This document shows positions 1-13,556 of a stretch of 64,000 nucleotides of DNA, piece after piece (within the stretch, counting starts at the first letter, position 1; each line of letters starts with the position of its first letter). This DNA comes from Puffinus mauretanicus (taxonomy: Eukaryota > Chordata > Aves > Procellariiformes > Procellariidae). The notes under the pieces are model-generated. The model did no database searches and was not told the origin of the DNA. It saw only the letters and a program-made list of their open reading frames with translations. The position numbers and the translations under genes were made by a program. The DNA lies in the NCBI GenBank assembly GCA_023333565.1, contig JAJKFH010001217.1, positions 62,001 through 126,000 of the forward strand, in the 5' to 3' direction.

Positions 1-3000
1 CTAACTTTTCCCTCTGAAAGGATCTGCAGACCCCTCCTTAGCAAATATACACCTATTGACAGCAGATTTAACTTTCTTAGTTTCCTTAAAATAGTTATGT
101 GAACACTGGTTAAACACTGCTGCTATGCTATATACAGTCTTCAAAGAACAAGCAATATAATTTGTGTGTTAATTGTAACTGCAGAAGTGTGACAGTGTCC
201 CACATAATAAAAAAATGCGAAGGCATTTATTTAACCCTTCCCTAATTAAAACAGGCAATATGTGTATGGGAATTGAGAGATGTGAGTAAAAATTGACAGA
301 TATGAAAAAAAAGAGAATCAAGTGCTATCATAAATTCAAGTATACTTTTTTCCCGCAAAATATGTAAGTTTTCTGGGATAGGCAGTATTTCTAAAACAGA
401 CGTGAACTTCAGCTCCACCAGGCAGGTGACAATGAGGAGCTAGGAAGTAGACCTTTGAGCTATTGTTGCCTTCAAGTCCCCAGATGGCAGGCTCATTTTT
501 GTTAGTGGGAGACTCACCATGTTGAAAAAGTTGCTAACGTCTTGCAAGGTCCAGTCATACACCCATACAGAACTTGGGCCAATGACTTCAAACTACCACC
601 AGTATGGAGAAGACAATATAAGAGAAAAGTGAGATGATGAGTGAGAAGCAAGATGCTATATGATACAGGCCTGGATATGAAGAAGAGCATTTTGTTGAAG
701 AACAGTGCAGGGAACCATTTTGTATCCCAGTGAGTACAAGAGGGAAGCAAATTATGTGGCAGCCAGTCACGCTCTGACCAGTTGAAGCATCCGGATTTGT
801 AAATCTCTTTTTGTTAGGATTATGGATGTAAATTCTAATTTCTTAATGCCCCTATCTATAGATGGAAACATATACATGCACATACACAGAGAATGTTTTC
901 TGGATGCTATTACATCCTCCACAGGATCTTCCCTTTGAGTCCTGAACACAGGTACCACGGAAGGCTGAGGCAGTCATGAGAAGGTCATCTGTTCGCTGTC
1001 ACTCTTACTGATGCAAGATTTGTTTCCATGCCAGAGCTGCTGTATGCATTACAAAAGTTAGTGAATGTAACCATAACAGTTTTTCAAGATATATATTTTT
1101 CCAGCTAAAGACAGACTGTACAAAATTGAAGCAGTGAAAATTACCACATAGGCAGCCTCAAGGCATTATATTTCAGTAGGGCTGAAATGGTATTTTACTG
1201 AATAACAGTAAACTCTTAGCAAATCTTACTCATATACAAGATGAAGTCTGAAATGTGTTCTTTGGCATCAGAACAACCTAAAGGAGCTGCTACAGTTTAT
1301 AGGGTTTCCTACAGATGAGGTAATATGTACTTTTACTTATTACTTTTTTTCTGTGTGGTTGCCAAGTTCCAAAAAGAAGTATTTTCAGGGTTTCTACTTA
1401 AGCTACATTGCTGTAGAGGCTAAAACAAGTCTGATGATCCAGTTCCCTTTACTCATTATTTGAGAAAACAGACAGCTTTGTGATGGTGTACTTCTTTCTT
1501 CTATCAAGGATCCTTTTGAAAAAAAGAACACCTTCAGAGTGTTTCAAAGATTTTTAAAAATCTTTTGAAATCTGAAATGCAAAGATTTCAGGGAAAATCT
1601 TTGTCATTAGGACTCGGGCGCCTTTTTATACATCAGACTTTCCATTTCTTCACACAGGAAATGATAAAGTAATTCCAGCTTAGAGAAGGGAGACAGTAAA
1701 AGAACCTGCTCCATGTTTAGTGCCTCCTAAACATGACCCAGACACTTTGTCTAAGGACAGGAGGGTAGTTCATCTTACAGCCTTTGCCCTCTCTTCTGAG
1801 TGTGAAGATAGTTTCAGATATTTTAATTGTACTTTCGGTCTGTCAGTAGGATCTGAACTGAATTATTGGCTCAGCTCACACTTCAAAAAATATGTTCAAA
1901 AGTTTTTAACAAAAGTTTTTTCTCATGCTTTGCTGGGGCTCTTACAGAATTCCCAGTTTCTTCCTTAATCTAGCCCATTTTCACATCATCTCAGATAATG
2001 AGCATGCCGTGGCTAGACAAAAAGATCTTGAACACTATATACTGAAGTACATACCACCACCACCGTTGCTCCATTGGAAGGAACAACACATAGATATAAT
2101 GCCAATAATTAGAGAAATGTAAAAAAATGAGTACCAAAAAGTGATAGAGAAAATGAAAATAAATAAAACTAATCACCTAGAAATAAAAAAGTATATTGCC
2201 GTCCTCCTTTTTAATTTTTTGTTTCCGTGTGGAAGGAGAGGGTTGTCTGGGTTCAGCTCCTAGCAGCCAGCTGTCCACATCCCAAACCCCACCAATACAG
2301 CTGCCACTAATTGGCACCCTCGGCAGTCACAGCACACAAGTTGTGGATTGAATGGCTTGTTGAGTTTGCAAAATGAACTGACCTCTTTTTCACCCCGAGG
2401 AAGTGTCCTGCAGGTCAGGGTGGAAACAGGGTGTGGAGAGGCTTGCTCAGCTGCTTGCTCTCTCATTACAAAGCACAGTTGCCTTCATCCCCATCTCTGC
2501 GAAAGGTGGCTTTTGCCTTCCTGTCACTGGGATTCAGTGCAGGGTCTGACTATGACCCATGCTGCTACTCACTGCCAGCTTTGGCTTTTTTTTTTATAGT
2601 GCAGCATAAAGTTTACAAGAGGGCCTTGAATCTGGATAGCTCACCGATACATAACTTTGTATTACCTTACATTACACAGGCAGATTTCCAGTACTTTAAA
2701 AGAGAGCTCTCCTCTGAGAAAACTTCTCAATCACTTAATTGTCAAATTGGTCCAACTCTCCCAATTACATATTTTCTTGACAGAGAACACTTGCACTATA
2801 ACACTGACCTTTTGGACATTTTACAATTCCATGTCATAGAAGCCTATGTAATTTTGAAGGAATGTATTTACATTACAACTACATTCCCCAACATAGTGGG
2901 GGAGAACAGAAAGCAATTAAAATCACAGCAAATCCTATTTCACCTTTGTTGTGTTAGTTTGGTTTTTTCCCTAGAATCTTATTGACAAACAAACTGATGA

Positions 3001-4696
3001 GTATTTCTTTTTATTATATTAGAAGAATGTTTTTAAACGCTAATTTTTGTTTCATTAACAATCCAGTGTACCCTTACTCTTTTGATCAAACACTTGGTGC
3101 TAAGGAAACACTGCCACCTGCTCTGGGAAGAGATTCAGAGATACTATCAAATCATAAAGAGATAAAATAATACAATTATGTGAAGTGCTTTGAGACAAGA
3201 GGATGGCGATTTTATTTCTGACCTATAAATGATCTTCAGAGCAAAAAATCTACAGCAGATCATGTTTATGTAATATTTAACACACCCAGTGGCCTTCCCG
3301 AATTTCAAGACCAACTGTTCTGTTTCTTTCAAGTGATGCATAAACGGAGTTAAATCGCTCTCACTTAAGAGTGATTCAACACAAATGGCATCAAGGTTGA
3401 CAAGGGACTATCATAAACGGTTTGACCCAGCAAAGATCCCACGGGCTGTTCTGCTGTCCAGGAAAGCCAGAAATGAAGACAGCTAAGACACAATAAAAGA
3501 AAATGTCCAAAGACCCAGATGGCACAGCTGTAAAAATACATTCCCGACACCAGCACCTGGATTTTGCAGCCACCAGCTGCCACTCCACGTGTGGCCGTAA
3601 GTGCTGGCTCTGGAATGGTCAGAGGAAGAGGTCAAACAGAAGTCCCTTTGCCACTCAAAAGAGTGATGCCAAAGTCAAGCATGGACTAGCAGATTTCCAT
3701 GAAGAGAGTGCTGTCCAATTTATTAAGATTGGATATGTAAATTCACCTACTCGCTCACAAATCCAAGATCCTATTTTTGCAGAGTAGGACTCTACATTTC
3801 CAAGAGCAAGTACCATTAAAAAAAAAAAAAAGAAAACAAATTATACTTAAAGTTTTGTATGTGCTTTCAAAGCAGGAAGTCACATCCTCTAGCTTCTTAA
3901 ATAAATGACAATATAGTACTGGTTTTGCCTGCCAATACCCAGGCATCTGCGAGCAAGTAGGCTGGTGATCCTTCTCGGTCTGAAAAATACACCTTATTCC
4001 AAGTCTTGTGACTTTCATCTAAGTCACAAAGGAAAATGTATGGAAGAGAGGAAAGAACGCACATGACACCACTGAACAGGTGACAGGCCACACCAGAGTG
4101 CTGCTTAACAGCAGAACTGTGGTAGACAAAGCCAAAGAGGAGTAAACCAAAGATTTAGTCTTTTTGGCATGATCAAACTTCATGTTTTTTTATACGTAAA
4201 AACACACGCACAATCCATGTATCTAGGTATACATTTCTACCTGTTATGCATAAAAGATAGCAGTAAATTTATCAGACAAAATACTTGCAGACCTTAGAAG
4301 TTGTAAATCAGGCTCATTCTTTTTAAAGAAGAGAAATACTGGGACACCCTCAACATTAATCGAGTTCAGAATACTTTCAGTTTTACCTCACTACCTCTGG
4401 TTTTCCTCTCGTTATATTCCAAAATTTACTGGCATCCTTCCTTATGTTCAAAAAATGGACCAAATGAGGTAATAGAAAACAGAAGGAAAATACAGATGTT
4501 TATAATCTGATAGATATTACAAATAACTATTTCAAAATTCTTTATAGAAAAATAGCAAAATGCCGATTCAATCATTAGATCATGTTCCATATTTGAAATT
4601 ACACTAGCACTGCAAGAGTAAAGGATTGTAAATTGAATATAACTTCAGTTTGACACTTTGCATTATTATAGTGTTGCTCCAGAGGAATTTTGCCTC
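1..4696. other. AT-rich unique non-coding DNA
   Basis: I see no gene here. Reading frames are short and overlap on both strands without a recognisable domain. The longest open frame, 2377-2985 on the plus strand, has no ATG at all (its only start is a GTG at 2431) and no methionine codon inside, so it is not a credible gene. A GC-richer pocket lies at about 2236-2540. The rest is AT-rich with scattered short A and T runs, as in bird intergenic or intronic DNA. Confidence 0.6.
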
Positions 4697-4723
4697 AAAA
4701 AAAAAAAAAAAAAAAAAAAAAAA
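4697..4723. repeat. A27 homopolymer
   Basis: There are 27 consecutive A residues. The 5' flank shows no recognisable retroposon body and I see no flanking duplication, so this may be a simple A tract and not the tail of a retrocopy. Confidence 0.9.
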
Positions 4724-5942
4724 TCACACAATAGAAATTAAAAATTCAGCAGGGGCCACAGCTGTTACTGGGAAAGCTCAGGCTCCTGGAGATTTCAGTC
4801 TACTCTGACTACGATACTATGTTTTTTTGTGATTGAAGCTATGTCTACTGAAACTACATCTCATTTAAAAATCAAACTGAAAAAGAAATTTGAAGACCAT
4901 GTCAACTGAAGTCAGCTGATAGACTTCAAAATGCTGGTGTCCTGTTGTGCAGACTGAAATATCTGCAGCTTCCAGCACATCTTCTCATTCCAGTACAATC
5001 ACTTATACAATGTTCAGGAAATTGGATGAATACTTTAGTGGATCCTATCTTCTCAGTTGACTACATTTGTTCCTTCTTGCAATATACACGTTATTACTCT
5101 CCAGCTATGGGCAATTATGGGATAAATTTAATCTGTTGAAAATCCAGTGTGACCTTTAAGGAGGAGAAGAATCAGAAGCTCAAGGTAGGTTTGGGTTCTG
5201 AAACTGGACAAATGAGAGAGACAAGCAAGCCTTCTTATACAGAAGAAGAGAAGACCTCTTACTTTTTATTTCAGGTAATTTATTATCCCTTTTACTGTCT
5301 GAAATTCTCAGTTTTATAAAAACTCAGTGAAGCTTATTTGCTATGGGACTCAAGATTCCCTAGTTGATTGGTATATTTATTAGTTGCTTACGAATTTCAG
5401 TAACATCAGGATACTATTAGACAACTGCCCTCACATTAAATATATTAAAACTTTTTGAGTTTTTTTATTGACATATGCAAATCATTGTCATGCCAGAAAA
5501 ACAACTGAAAATTGGCTTAAGCTAAAAACAGTTTTCATTAGGAAGAAACTGCAGAAAATGGTGCTTTAAAAAGGGCAGAATAGTTTTTGAATTCTACTCA
5601 GGAACATAAGAATCAATAGTCATGTGGCAGAACTTCTTCACAGGACAGTGAATTCATATGGCATATAGTATAAAAGAGACAACAAGACCTTTACTAAATT
5701 GTATACATATGCCCCATATCAATGAGTTGTTCATCCTGATGCATTTACAAGGGTATAACGCCAAGCTAGCATAACTAAGGTAGTAGCACTACTCTTCTTC
5801 CTGACAGCATTAGGAATTTAACGGGAAAGACAGCAAAAGACATTAACATTTGAGGTGTTATGAAAACCTCTCTGTGATTTTTTTGTCCCCTAACTTTAGT
5901 TCTAATGTAGAAAACACTCCCAAAAGTTGCTAGATCGACACC

Positions 5943-5969
5943 TGTTCATGGCAAAAAAGGCCATGAACA
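5943..5969. repeat. Perfect 10-bp inverted repeat, 7-nt loop
   Basis: TGTTCATGGC at 5943-5952 is exactly complementary in reverse to GCCATGAACA at 5960-5969. The loop between them is A-rich (AAAAAAG). The pairing stops at once outside the arms, so this is a short isolated hairpin and too short for a microRNA precursor. It may be chance or a palindromic protein-binding site. Confidence 0.85.
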
Positions 5970-6340
5970 TATTAGAGGTGCTATCCCTTATATCAATTAG
6001 ACCTCTTAGTCCACAGAGTCTAACCTGGCAAGATTTCCTGTGTAGAGAAGTGAATGTTGAGGCATCAATGCAACTTTAGCTTCTCTGCTGCAAATGCCAA
6101 GAAGATGCTACTTTATGGCAACATGTTCTGTGTTCATGCTGGTAAGATAGGACTGTAACCTAACAACTTTTTTCATGCTAAAAACCAATTGGTTTCATCT
6201 TGTCAAATATTTGCCTGTTCAGACCCTTTCCCTTTATTTCCCATCCCTTTATTGAAAGGGAAAGGTTGTGGTTTGATTTATAGATCAATAATATAACACA
6301 ACTGGAATTAAGAAACAACAGCAGTAAATGGAACTGTGGT

Positions 6341-6382
6341 GAAAAAAAAAGAAAAAAAAAGGGGGGAGAAAAGGAGAAAAGG
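6341..6382. repeat. 42-nt purine-only tract
   Basis: The plus strand contains only A and G for 42 nt: two A9 runs separated by G, then G6, then mixed A/G. Such homopurine tracts are low-complexity sequence and can form triplexes. Confidence 0.85.
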
Positions 6383-8155
6383 TTATATGTCACTAGAATT
6401 GTTATCCCTAAAGAATTAAAACTTTCAGCATTTGGAGAAAAAAAAAGAAGCAAATTGTTGGGCAGCAGTGTCTGATAAGTGCATCTGGTTAGTCTGCCTG
6501 CTTCACCCAGAGAGAAACCTCATTTCAATGAGAACATTACAATTTTTTACACAGCTTTCTTAGCATCTAAACCAGTCTTTATTTATTCAGTGCGCTTTTT
6601 CCAGTACTACTGAAGATTTACTATGTAGCTTAGTAATCTCTGCTAATAAACATCTATCCTTCTGCATCCTACAGGGAAAAAGGAGGAAATCAGAAAGTAC
6701 ATACTCATTGAAGCCAAACACTTTGCTTTTTGAGTAACTCAATACACACAAGACAGTTCTTTCCACAGTGTCCAAACATGAACTAAAATTTTCTAGATGC
6801 TTCCAACTCCAATTGCTCTGTTTGCTTCATCCCACAAATTGTAGAAGCAACCATGCCAAGCTTTAAAGCCTACATAATTTCCTTGCCATGCTAATAAAAT
6901 CTTTTTTCTTGTGCAATTCCTCTACTGCATGCAAGTTGTTTCCACTATGAAGCAGACAGCTGCATAGGGAATTCTTCTGGAACTTGCTGATCCACAAGCA
7001 TTTAAGGGCACTCTTCCCCTTCTCCTGTAATCCCTGTATAATGGCATGCCTACCTTTGGAGTAAAGCAGGACTTTTTTCTGCTTCTCTTCATATCTATTT
7101 GTATCCTATGATACCATTATAATGGCCTACCAAGTAAGGGATACAAAACTTGAGCAGCAGAGCTAATGGTTTGTTGATTTTGTGTTGCACAAACACTAGG
7201 TTTTAAGCTTCTTACAAGATTTCTTTAGAAGTTCAAGATCATAACAGAAAAATGGTTGGAAGGCGAAGGAAGCATCCTTCACTTCTGAAGCTGAAATGCT
7301 GGAAAAATAGACACACACAAACACATAGTCCCGACCTGATGAAAATCATTAAAAAAACCCTTAATTCATTTTATATATCTATACCATGATGACTGCAACA
7401 CCACTGCTTCAACTATCAATATCATAAAATCCTTAGTTCTTGCATTAACCTGCTGATGTCCATAGAAGGCTTTCTGCTAACTCAGATATGCTCTCTTCTG
7501 ATTAAGGGAAAATGTATTTACTCTTCTATTTCTCTGGCCTTTTCTTCTCCTCAGAATCCCTGTTCTTTTGAAGATCTGGCCTCAGCCAGCTGCTGGTGCT
7601 GTGTACTCACAGAGAAAATAAGCAGTGAGAGGAAAAAACGAGAGAGTGGGGGGAAAGGAAGAGGAAGGCATTCCCTTTACACTTTTTCCCTTCAGAAAAG
7701 TAATCTTCCTCTTGCCCCTAATTCCAATTGCAGAACACTAGGGATGCACCTAATCTACCTTTCTGTTGCTAAAAGTATGAAATGCTTACAGAAGCGTGGC
7801 TGAAATGAACGGTGATGAATTACCATTTTGTCAAAAAGGCTTAGGATGTCCAGAACCAACTACTTCTTTCAGAAGGAAGGAGAAAAAAGGGATAGAAATC
7901 ATTCCATCAGCAGAGGTGTTCTTTTTTCTTCCCTTTAAATGAAAGAGCCAGGCAAACAAGACATATTCTGTGTCATGGTTTGTCACTCATGACCAGCAGC
8001 TGGTGATTAAAAAACCTTATGGCTTTAAACCTGCTTTCCTGTAAAGAAGAATGACGACATTGGCCCCAATGTGCTGCAAACCTGAAACAATCAGACAGAG
8101 CCTTGAGAGGTGGGGGAGTAAATGAACATGCAATAGCTGAACATGAACATTTGTC

Positions 8156-8172
8156 AAAAAAAAAAAAAAAAA
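8156..8172. repeat. Poly-A tract of about 17 nt
   Basis: An uninterrupted A run follows ATTTGTC. No retroposon body is recognisable upstream. Confidence 0.8.
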
Positions 8173-11100
8173 TCTCAGGTTTGCTTAGGCTTTATTCTAA
8201 TACTTAAATTAAAGTTCCTGTTGTGACAGTCATCTATTATTTTGCTGTTTTTCATCCTACGTCTGATAGACTCATGTTTAGGCCTCACAGATCTTTCCTT
8301 ATGTGGGAAAACAAGCAAGAAACAAAAAGCATGCAACAAAAGCACTTCCATGAGTCTCCAGCCATGGGCTAATTTGCTCTTAGAAGAGAAAGAGACTGTC
8401 TCTCAAGGCTGAGCAGCACAACCATCTGCTCAGGTTGTGAGTGACAACTGAGCTCAGCAGCAGGCAGCCATAACGGTTATTTAACTCTGCCTTGACCACC
8501 AGCAGGAGGTCCAGCACACTACAAAGGTTCAAAGGTAACAGGACGACGAACACCTGGACAAGGCAGTCAGCTGGAAACACTTCCACTTGAGAAGGGCAGA
8601 GAAAGGAGGGTTTAGAAACTAGATATCTCTGAAGGAGGAAACTGCATTTGAGCAAGCCCCTTCTGCCTTACCTCGTCTCCCAGCGATACAGCGTCTTCCC
8701 TTCGGCTGGCATTCACTTCGGAGAGCGAGGGAGCCATGCCACAGAGGGAAAAGGGAGATCGTACAGCAGCCAGGGGCAGATCAAACAGATGTTTACCAGG
8801 GGTCCCCTATTAGAAAAGCTGCTTGAAGACCTGACCCAGGTGGGCTCTGTAGGGTAGGTCAGCAGGCAGGTACACATTAAGGTGGTGAATGCACATGGTA
8901 CGTGCCTGCTATGAAAATGCTCCCAAAACAGACCTTTCTCAAAAGGTCACAAACTTCCTTCTTCCATGACTCCCATTAAGTGAGTATTGTTTTTTCCATC
9001 TCTTACTAGCATGACTCCCAAGCCAGGTGTAGGCTATCATCAATTCTACAGCAAATGATTTGCTGAGCCAAACACACTTGTAAGTATTCACGTTACTAAA
9101 GCAGACAACGGAGAAATATTCCCGTGTCACAGACGGGAAGAGCAACACTGCAGAATGTCAGAGAGTTAATCCACTTACCCCTCAAAAGGCCAACAAAGCT
9201 GTCTGAAAACTTTTAAATTTTCTGTGAAAAAGCTGATAAGAATATTTATAGTTTGTTTTTAAATTATAAAACTCTCCGACCACAACAAAACCCAAGAGAT
9301 GAATTAAAAAAAAAAGTCATAATACATTAAACAGAATGTTTGTCATCCAAAATTATCTGACCAGATGAAATGGCTAATCAAATCATCTCCTGAGACATTA
9401 ATGGGTAACTCACCTGGTTTACATTAACCTGTTCTTAAGTATTTTGATGATCAGCAGCATAATGCTATGCAATCTGCCCAATGTGTTTTCTCAAATCCAC
9501 AAAGAAGTGCAGTTGTTCCTTCAGCTGCTCTGCTTAGATGTCATATCCCCAATCATTTGAGATGATATTGTCATATTCCATGATACAGTCAATCTGGCCT
9601 TAGCAGGCTTCATGCTGCATCTGCAATGCTCTGTATATGTCGCTTTAACTATAGGCTGGAGGAAGCACCATCTCTTCTAGTTAGCTGCATAAACTTGGCA
9701 CAAACCCCTTATCATGTGCTATAGTAAATTCAGCAGAATTTATGCTCAGCCTTGACTCAAATCAAATAGGCACTGAAAATAATCTAGCTTAACAGAGATG
9801 AGTATTAATGAACACTGAACCATAACCCCACTTACTATGTTTTATTAAGCCTTAACTCTTTGCCACCACCTGCCAGGGTGCACTTGTAGGGGCCTGAAAA
9901 GCTATGGTAAGACTATTTGTTCCTTCCAGGCCACCTGAAAGTCATTCTGAAGTGGAGAAGGATACATGCAGACCTGACACGTCTAAGAACAGGAAAAGAT
10001 GCTAGATTAAATGCCAAACTTAATTAAGGGATTCTGCTTCTTAAGGAATTTGCATTAATTTCTTAGACAAATTGGGTTTTTTTCTAATGGTAAGCTAATA
10101 AGAAATAAAGTTAACCAAGATGGATGAATGTTACAATAAATATTGAAAGAGAAGACCTCTAATTTATGTCAATATCAAGCGTCCACAGAGCCTCCAGTTC
10201 AAGCAATGCCCAGGCCTCACAATCCTGACTTGGTGAACGGAAAACTTTTTTCTCCCATTGGACTGAAGAGGTTGATGGAATATTTGATTAGATCTCCCTT
10301 TGGGAGGCTTGCGGGTTTTTTTTAAATGTTTGCCTAAGTTGTAGCATTTCCACTATTACTGTATCTTACTCACATTTCCAGTGAACATTTAGGGAATGCC
10401 ACCGTCAGATTGCACTTCACAAAGGCTGCCAATCCCACTGCCATCCAACCACTGAGCCACTGAGGTGCATTTGCTTATTACTTTGAAGAGCTAGTAATCA
10501 TCACATAGACATAGATCTTCAGAGATTTAAGCTAAGTGAGTCAGTGTGTTAATTACATGCTAAGGGAGTACACACAAGAAATGGAAAGTAGTAGTTTATT
10601 GCTTTCCCAAGTTTCTCAGGTAATTAGAGCTGCTTCTGGAGATACATGGCACTGTACCAGAATCTATCATCACAATGGACTTCACTGTAAAATGCACAGA
10701 ATTAATTTTTTAATGAAAATCCTCTACTGGGTGTCAGAGCCAAATTCACCTGATAAATGTCACTGAGCAACGTCATTACTGGCTTATCAACACAGGGTGT
10801 TTAAAGCAGATGGTAGAGCAATGCATCTTCAGCACTACAGCCTGTTAATATCAGCCACCTCCCATAAAAAAATTAAAATTGGCCCCCTGTCAGTCAAAAA
10901 TGACAGTACTTTGGATTTCTCCCTCATGATATTCTTTAGCCTTGAGGCAGATATGACAGGCGCCTTATTAAATTCCAAAAATAAAATGTATCACAAGAAG
11001 GCAGTGCATTCCAATGAGACAGCAGACTTGTTAAAATGCAACATGCATAAAACTTACTTCGTTTCATTTTAGCTATCATCAGTTTCATCTTTTAAAAAAC

Positions 11101-11500
11101 CGACATAGCAACTTTAGAAATGTGGTGTTTGTTGTATATAAATTAAAACAACATGTCATGCCTTATATTTCAAAGTCGTTAAAAGTCTTTATAGGCGTTG
11201 CACAGATATTTTGGTTATTTTTATGAAAATAAAAGCTGGGATTTCTATTCACTGTTCTATGTTCAGTGCTTGTGTTGCATTATTATTGATCCCAATCTGC
11301 ACAGAAGGCATGGAAGCTAACTACCCTGTTACACAGGACCATCACTAAGTCAGGAAGATTTTTGTACAAGCATGGGGACTGGTCTATACATATCATGTTC
11401 TCCAACTATATAAAACAGGAAAACAAAGATAATCTCATTTAAAAATCTTCCAAACTGAATGGAAAGACTGTTGAGAAAGCACAGTTAAAGCACTTACAGG
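8173..11500. other. Unique non-coding DNA
   Basis: No gene is supported. The part from about 10860 to 10990 has a regulatory look and is listed separately. The remainder shows no repeat that I recognise. Confidence 0.5.
10860..10990. promoter_or_regulatory. Possible regulatory element with TGACAG motifs
   Basis: CTGTCA (10887-10892) and TGACAG (10901-10906) form an inverted pair, and another TGACAG follows at 10954-10959. TGACAG is the core bound by TALE homeodomain proteins such as MEIS and TGIF. The surrounding sequence has TTAAA and TTATTAAAT blocks and is not repetitive. The motif matches are seen directly. The regulatory role is inference, since a 6-bp motif occurs often by chance. Confidence 0.25.
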
Positions 11501-11568
11501 TGTGTGTGTATATATATATATATACACAGACACATACACATATATATATATACACACACACATACACA
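11501..11568. repeat. Compound TG/TA/CA microsatellite
   Basis: The tract runs from (TG)n into (TA)n, then interrupted CA, then (TA)n and (CA)n. The alternating purine-pyrimidine sequence and partial self-complementarity make it prone to slippage and length polymorphism. Confidence 0.95.
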
Positions 11569-13081
11569 TTCACCATTTAATATTTTACTTTCAAATTTAA
11601 CTGCACCCTGTAATATATACAAATTAGGATATGGGTTAAGATTATCAAGGCATATTAGGGCAGCTTCCACTGAACCGCACTAAAATTCAGACCTGTAAAT
11701 CACATAGGTTGCTTTGAAATTCCCTAACATAAGGTGGAATCCTGCGTGCCGTAAAATCAATCAGATTTTGCCTCCAAGGTCAACAAAATCAGCATTTTCC
11801 TTATAGTCTTATATATATTTCTTAAATAACACATGAGACTATAAGGATTGCTGCTACCATCTCAAGTACAAGGTATGCTTCCTGAAAGCTCATAATAAAC
11901 ATATGAGCAATGGGACAATTCCACCAGAAATTTAGCATGTTTTCAAGTAGCTCAAGTCATGCATTTGTTGAAATGTTTGTAGGATTCAGGCTGAAGCTGT
12001 ATATAGCTGGGCCATCCTCACTTGGGAGATTTTGTTTCCTTCCCAGGGCTTATTAAAGATTACTACATTCCTCTGCAAATATCCAGAGAGAGCTCATAGA
12101 TGCCTAACTAAACGTCTTGCACCATCGTTTTCTGTATCTCAATATTCCACGTCTCCAAACTCAAAAAAAGGGACGATATTCATGCCAAAGTCACATCTTG
12201 CTTCCTTCTTCAAAACTGTGGACAAATAGATGCCTGTAGTGAACACGGTCTCTGTTCCAGTTTGTGCCACGCTTGATTTTTAAAGTCAAGTGAAGTTTAG
12301 ATGGTCATGAACTTACTGACAAGAGACTCTATTCATTCCCAGGCTTTTGTATGTATTGTACAAACAGCTTCTTCATGTCTGTGACACACTATACCCCCCT
12401 TTTTCTGCTGCTTTGCCTCCTAGACATTAACTCCTATGGCTTTGCAAAATACATGCCAAAATCTTCTTTCACTTTTGAAATAAAACGAGACTGATTTAAA
12501 ACAAATGCTTTCATTTTGACAACACATTTGCACAAACAAACTGTGTCAATGTGATGTGGCAATAACAGAACAAGACAACAGAGTTCTGCACTTCTTGGGA
12601 ACTGCCCCCGAAATGTCAGCGATCGCAACTCTTGCCAACATGCTCTGAAAATGAAACAGCAATGGGTTCATTTTTTTCAGCACAAGTCTTTTATGTCTGC
12701 TCTCCATATACATACAGTAGTTGGTTTCAAATGCTGACTGTACCCTCATCTGAGTCCTATTTTAGGAATGTAACCGAAGTGTTACATGATGCATAGAATG
12801 ACATTTTCTATTGCCAAAAGCATGCTCTAGAAGCAAAACAGAGCAGGAGGAGGGGGAAAGGGAATCTATCCCCACAAGACCTAAATGTTGTTATCTCTAA
12901 CTGCCAAACACGTGACATCTTGCTGCCACTTCAAAGCACCTCTTTAGTTCCTTGTATGATGTTACTTTTATGTTTTCCTGAAGCAAATGCCACTTCTTCC
13001 AAATTCTACTTAACCTGTGTATGTTTAACACCCTGAGAGGCTGTGCCAATAGCAAACCATAAGGCAATACATAGTCCATCA
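11569..13081. other. Unique AT-rich non-coding DNA
   Basis: I see no gene, RNA or recognisable repeat in this stretch. Confidence 0.5.
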
Positions 13082-13108
13082 CATATATATATATACACAA
13101 ACACACAT
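13082..13108. repeat. TA/CA microsatellite next to the CR1 3' end
   Basis: An alternating AT run changes into CA-rich sequence and ends two bases before the CATAGAATCA terminus of the CR1 fragment. Microsatellites at retroposon 3' ends are common and may have grown from the element's terminal repeat. Confidence 0.85.
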
Positions 13109-13110
13109 CT

Positions 13111-13545
13111 CATAGAATCACACAAAAATTTCTGTTGCAAGGCCTTCTGGAAGTGACATGGTGAGACCCTCTTCTCAAAGCAGGGATAACTTCAAAGCAG
13201 GAGTCATTTTGCTCATGATCTTTTCCGGAAGGATTCCACCACCCCTCTGGGCATCAGTGCCCATGCCACAAATCACCACTCTCACCGTGAAGGATTTTTT
13301 CCCTTATCTAGCAGAAACGTTCCTTGCTGCAACCTGTGGCCATTGCCTCCAGCCCTTTTGCTGCACACCTCAAAGGAGAGTGCTTTCTCTGCAGTCATCC
13401 ACCAGGCAGTCAAAGACAACAATTAGATTCCCCCTTAGTCTTCTCCTCTTGAGGATGAGCAGCAGTGGGTAATAATTCTCTCCCTTGGCCTGCTCACTAT
13501 ACTCTCGTTCTGCAGCCTAGTATGTGCTTAGGCTTCACTGAAACA
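13111..13545 (-). mobile_element. CR1 LINE fragment, 3' region, degraded
   Basis: CR1 is the main non-LTR retroposon of birds; most copies are 5'-truncated and carry only the 3' part. Read on the plus strand, the segment starts with CATAGAATCA, the reverse complement of the CR1 terminal repeat (ATTCTATGA), so the element lies on the minus strand. Next come blocks in CR1 order: a block around CTCAAAGCAGGG, then CCACCACCCCTCTGGGCA (13238-13255), then CACTCTCACCGTGAAGGATTT, then GTGGCCATTGCC, then CTTAGTCTTCTCCTCTTGAGG, and at 13480-13545 a block like the CCTGCT...TGCAGCC...AGG portion. Between the last two blocks about 300 bp of the usual CR1 sequence appears to be missing. No reverse-transcriptase frame survives. 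The family is well supported by several ordered blocks recalled from CR1; the exact left and right edges and the subfamily are not determined. Confidence 0.85.
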
Positions 13546-13556
13546 GGAGCCCAGCA

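Larger units (their letters stand above)
4724..8155. other. AT-rich unique non-coding DNA
   Basis: No gene is supported. The stretch contains a perfect 10-bp inverted repeat and a purine-only tract, both listed separately. Short frames such as 7456-7803 show low-complexity or ordinary composition and no domain. Confidence 0.55.

Noticed and set aside
2431..2985. A 184-residue frame as a protein-coding gene
   Set aside because: It can start only with GTG, has no internal methionine and shows no domain. In a vertebrate nuclear genome this does not support a gene.
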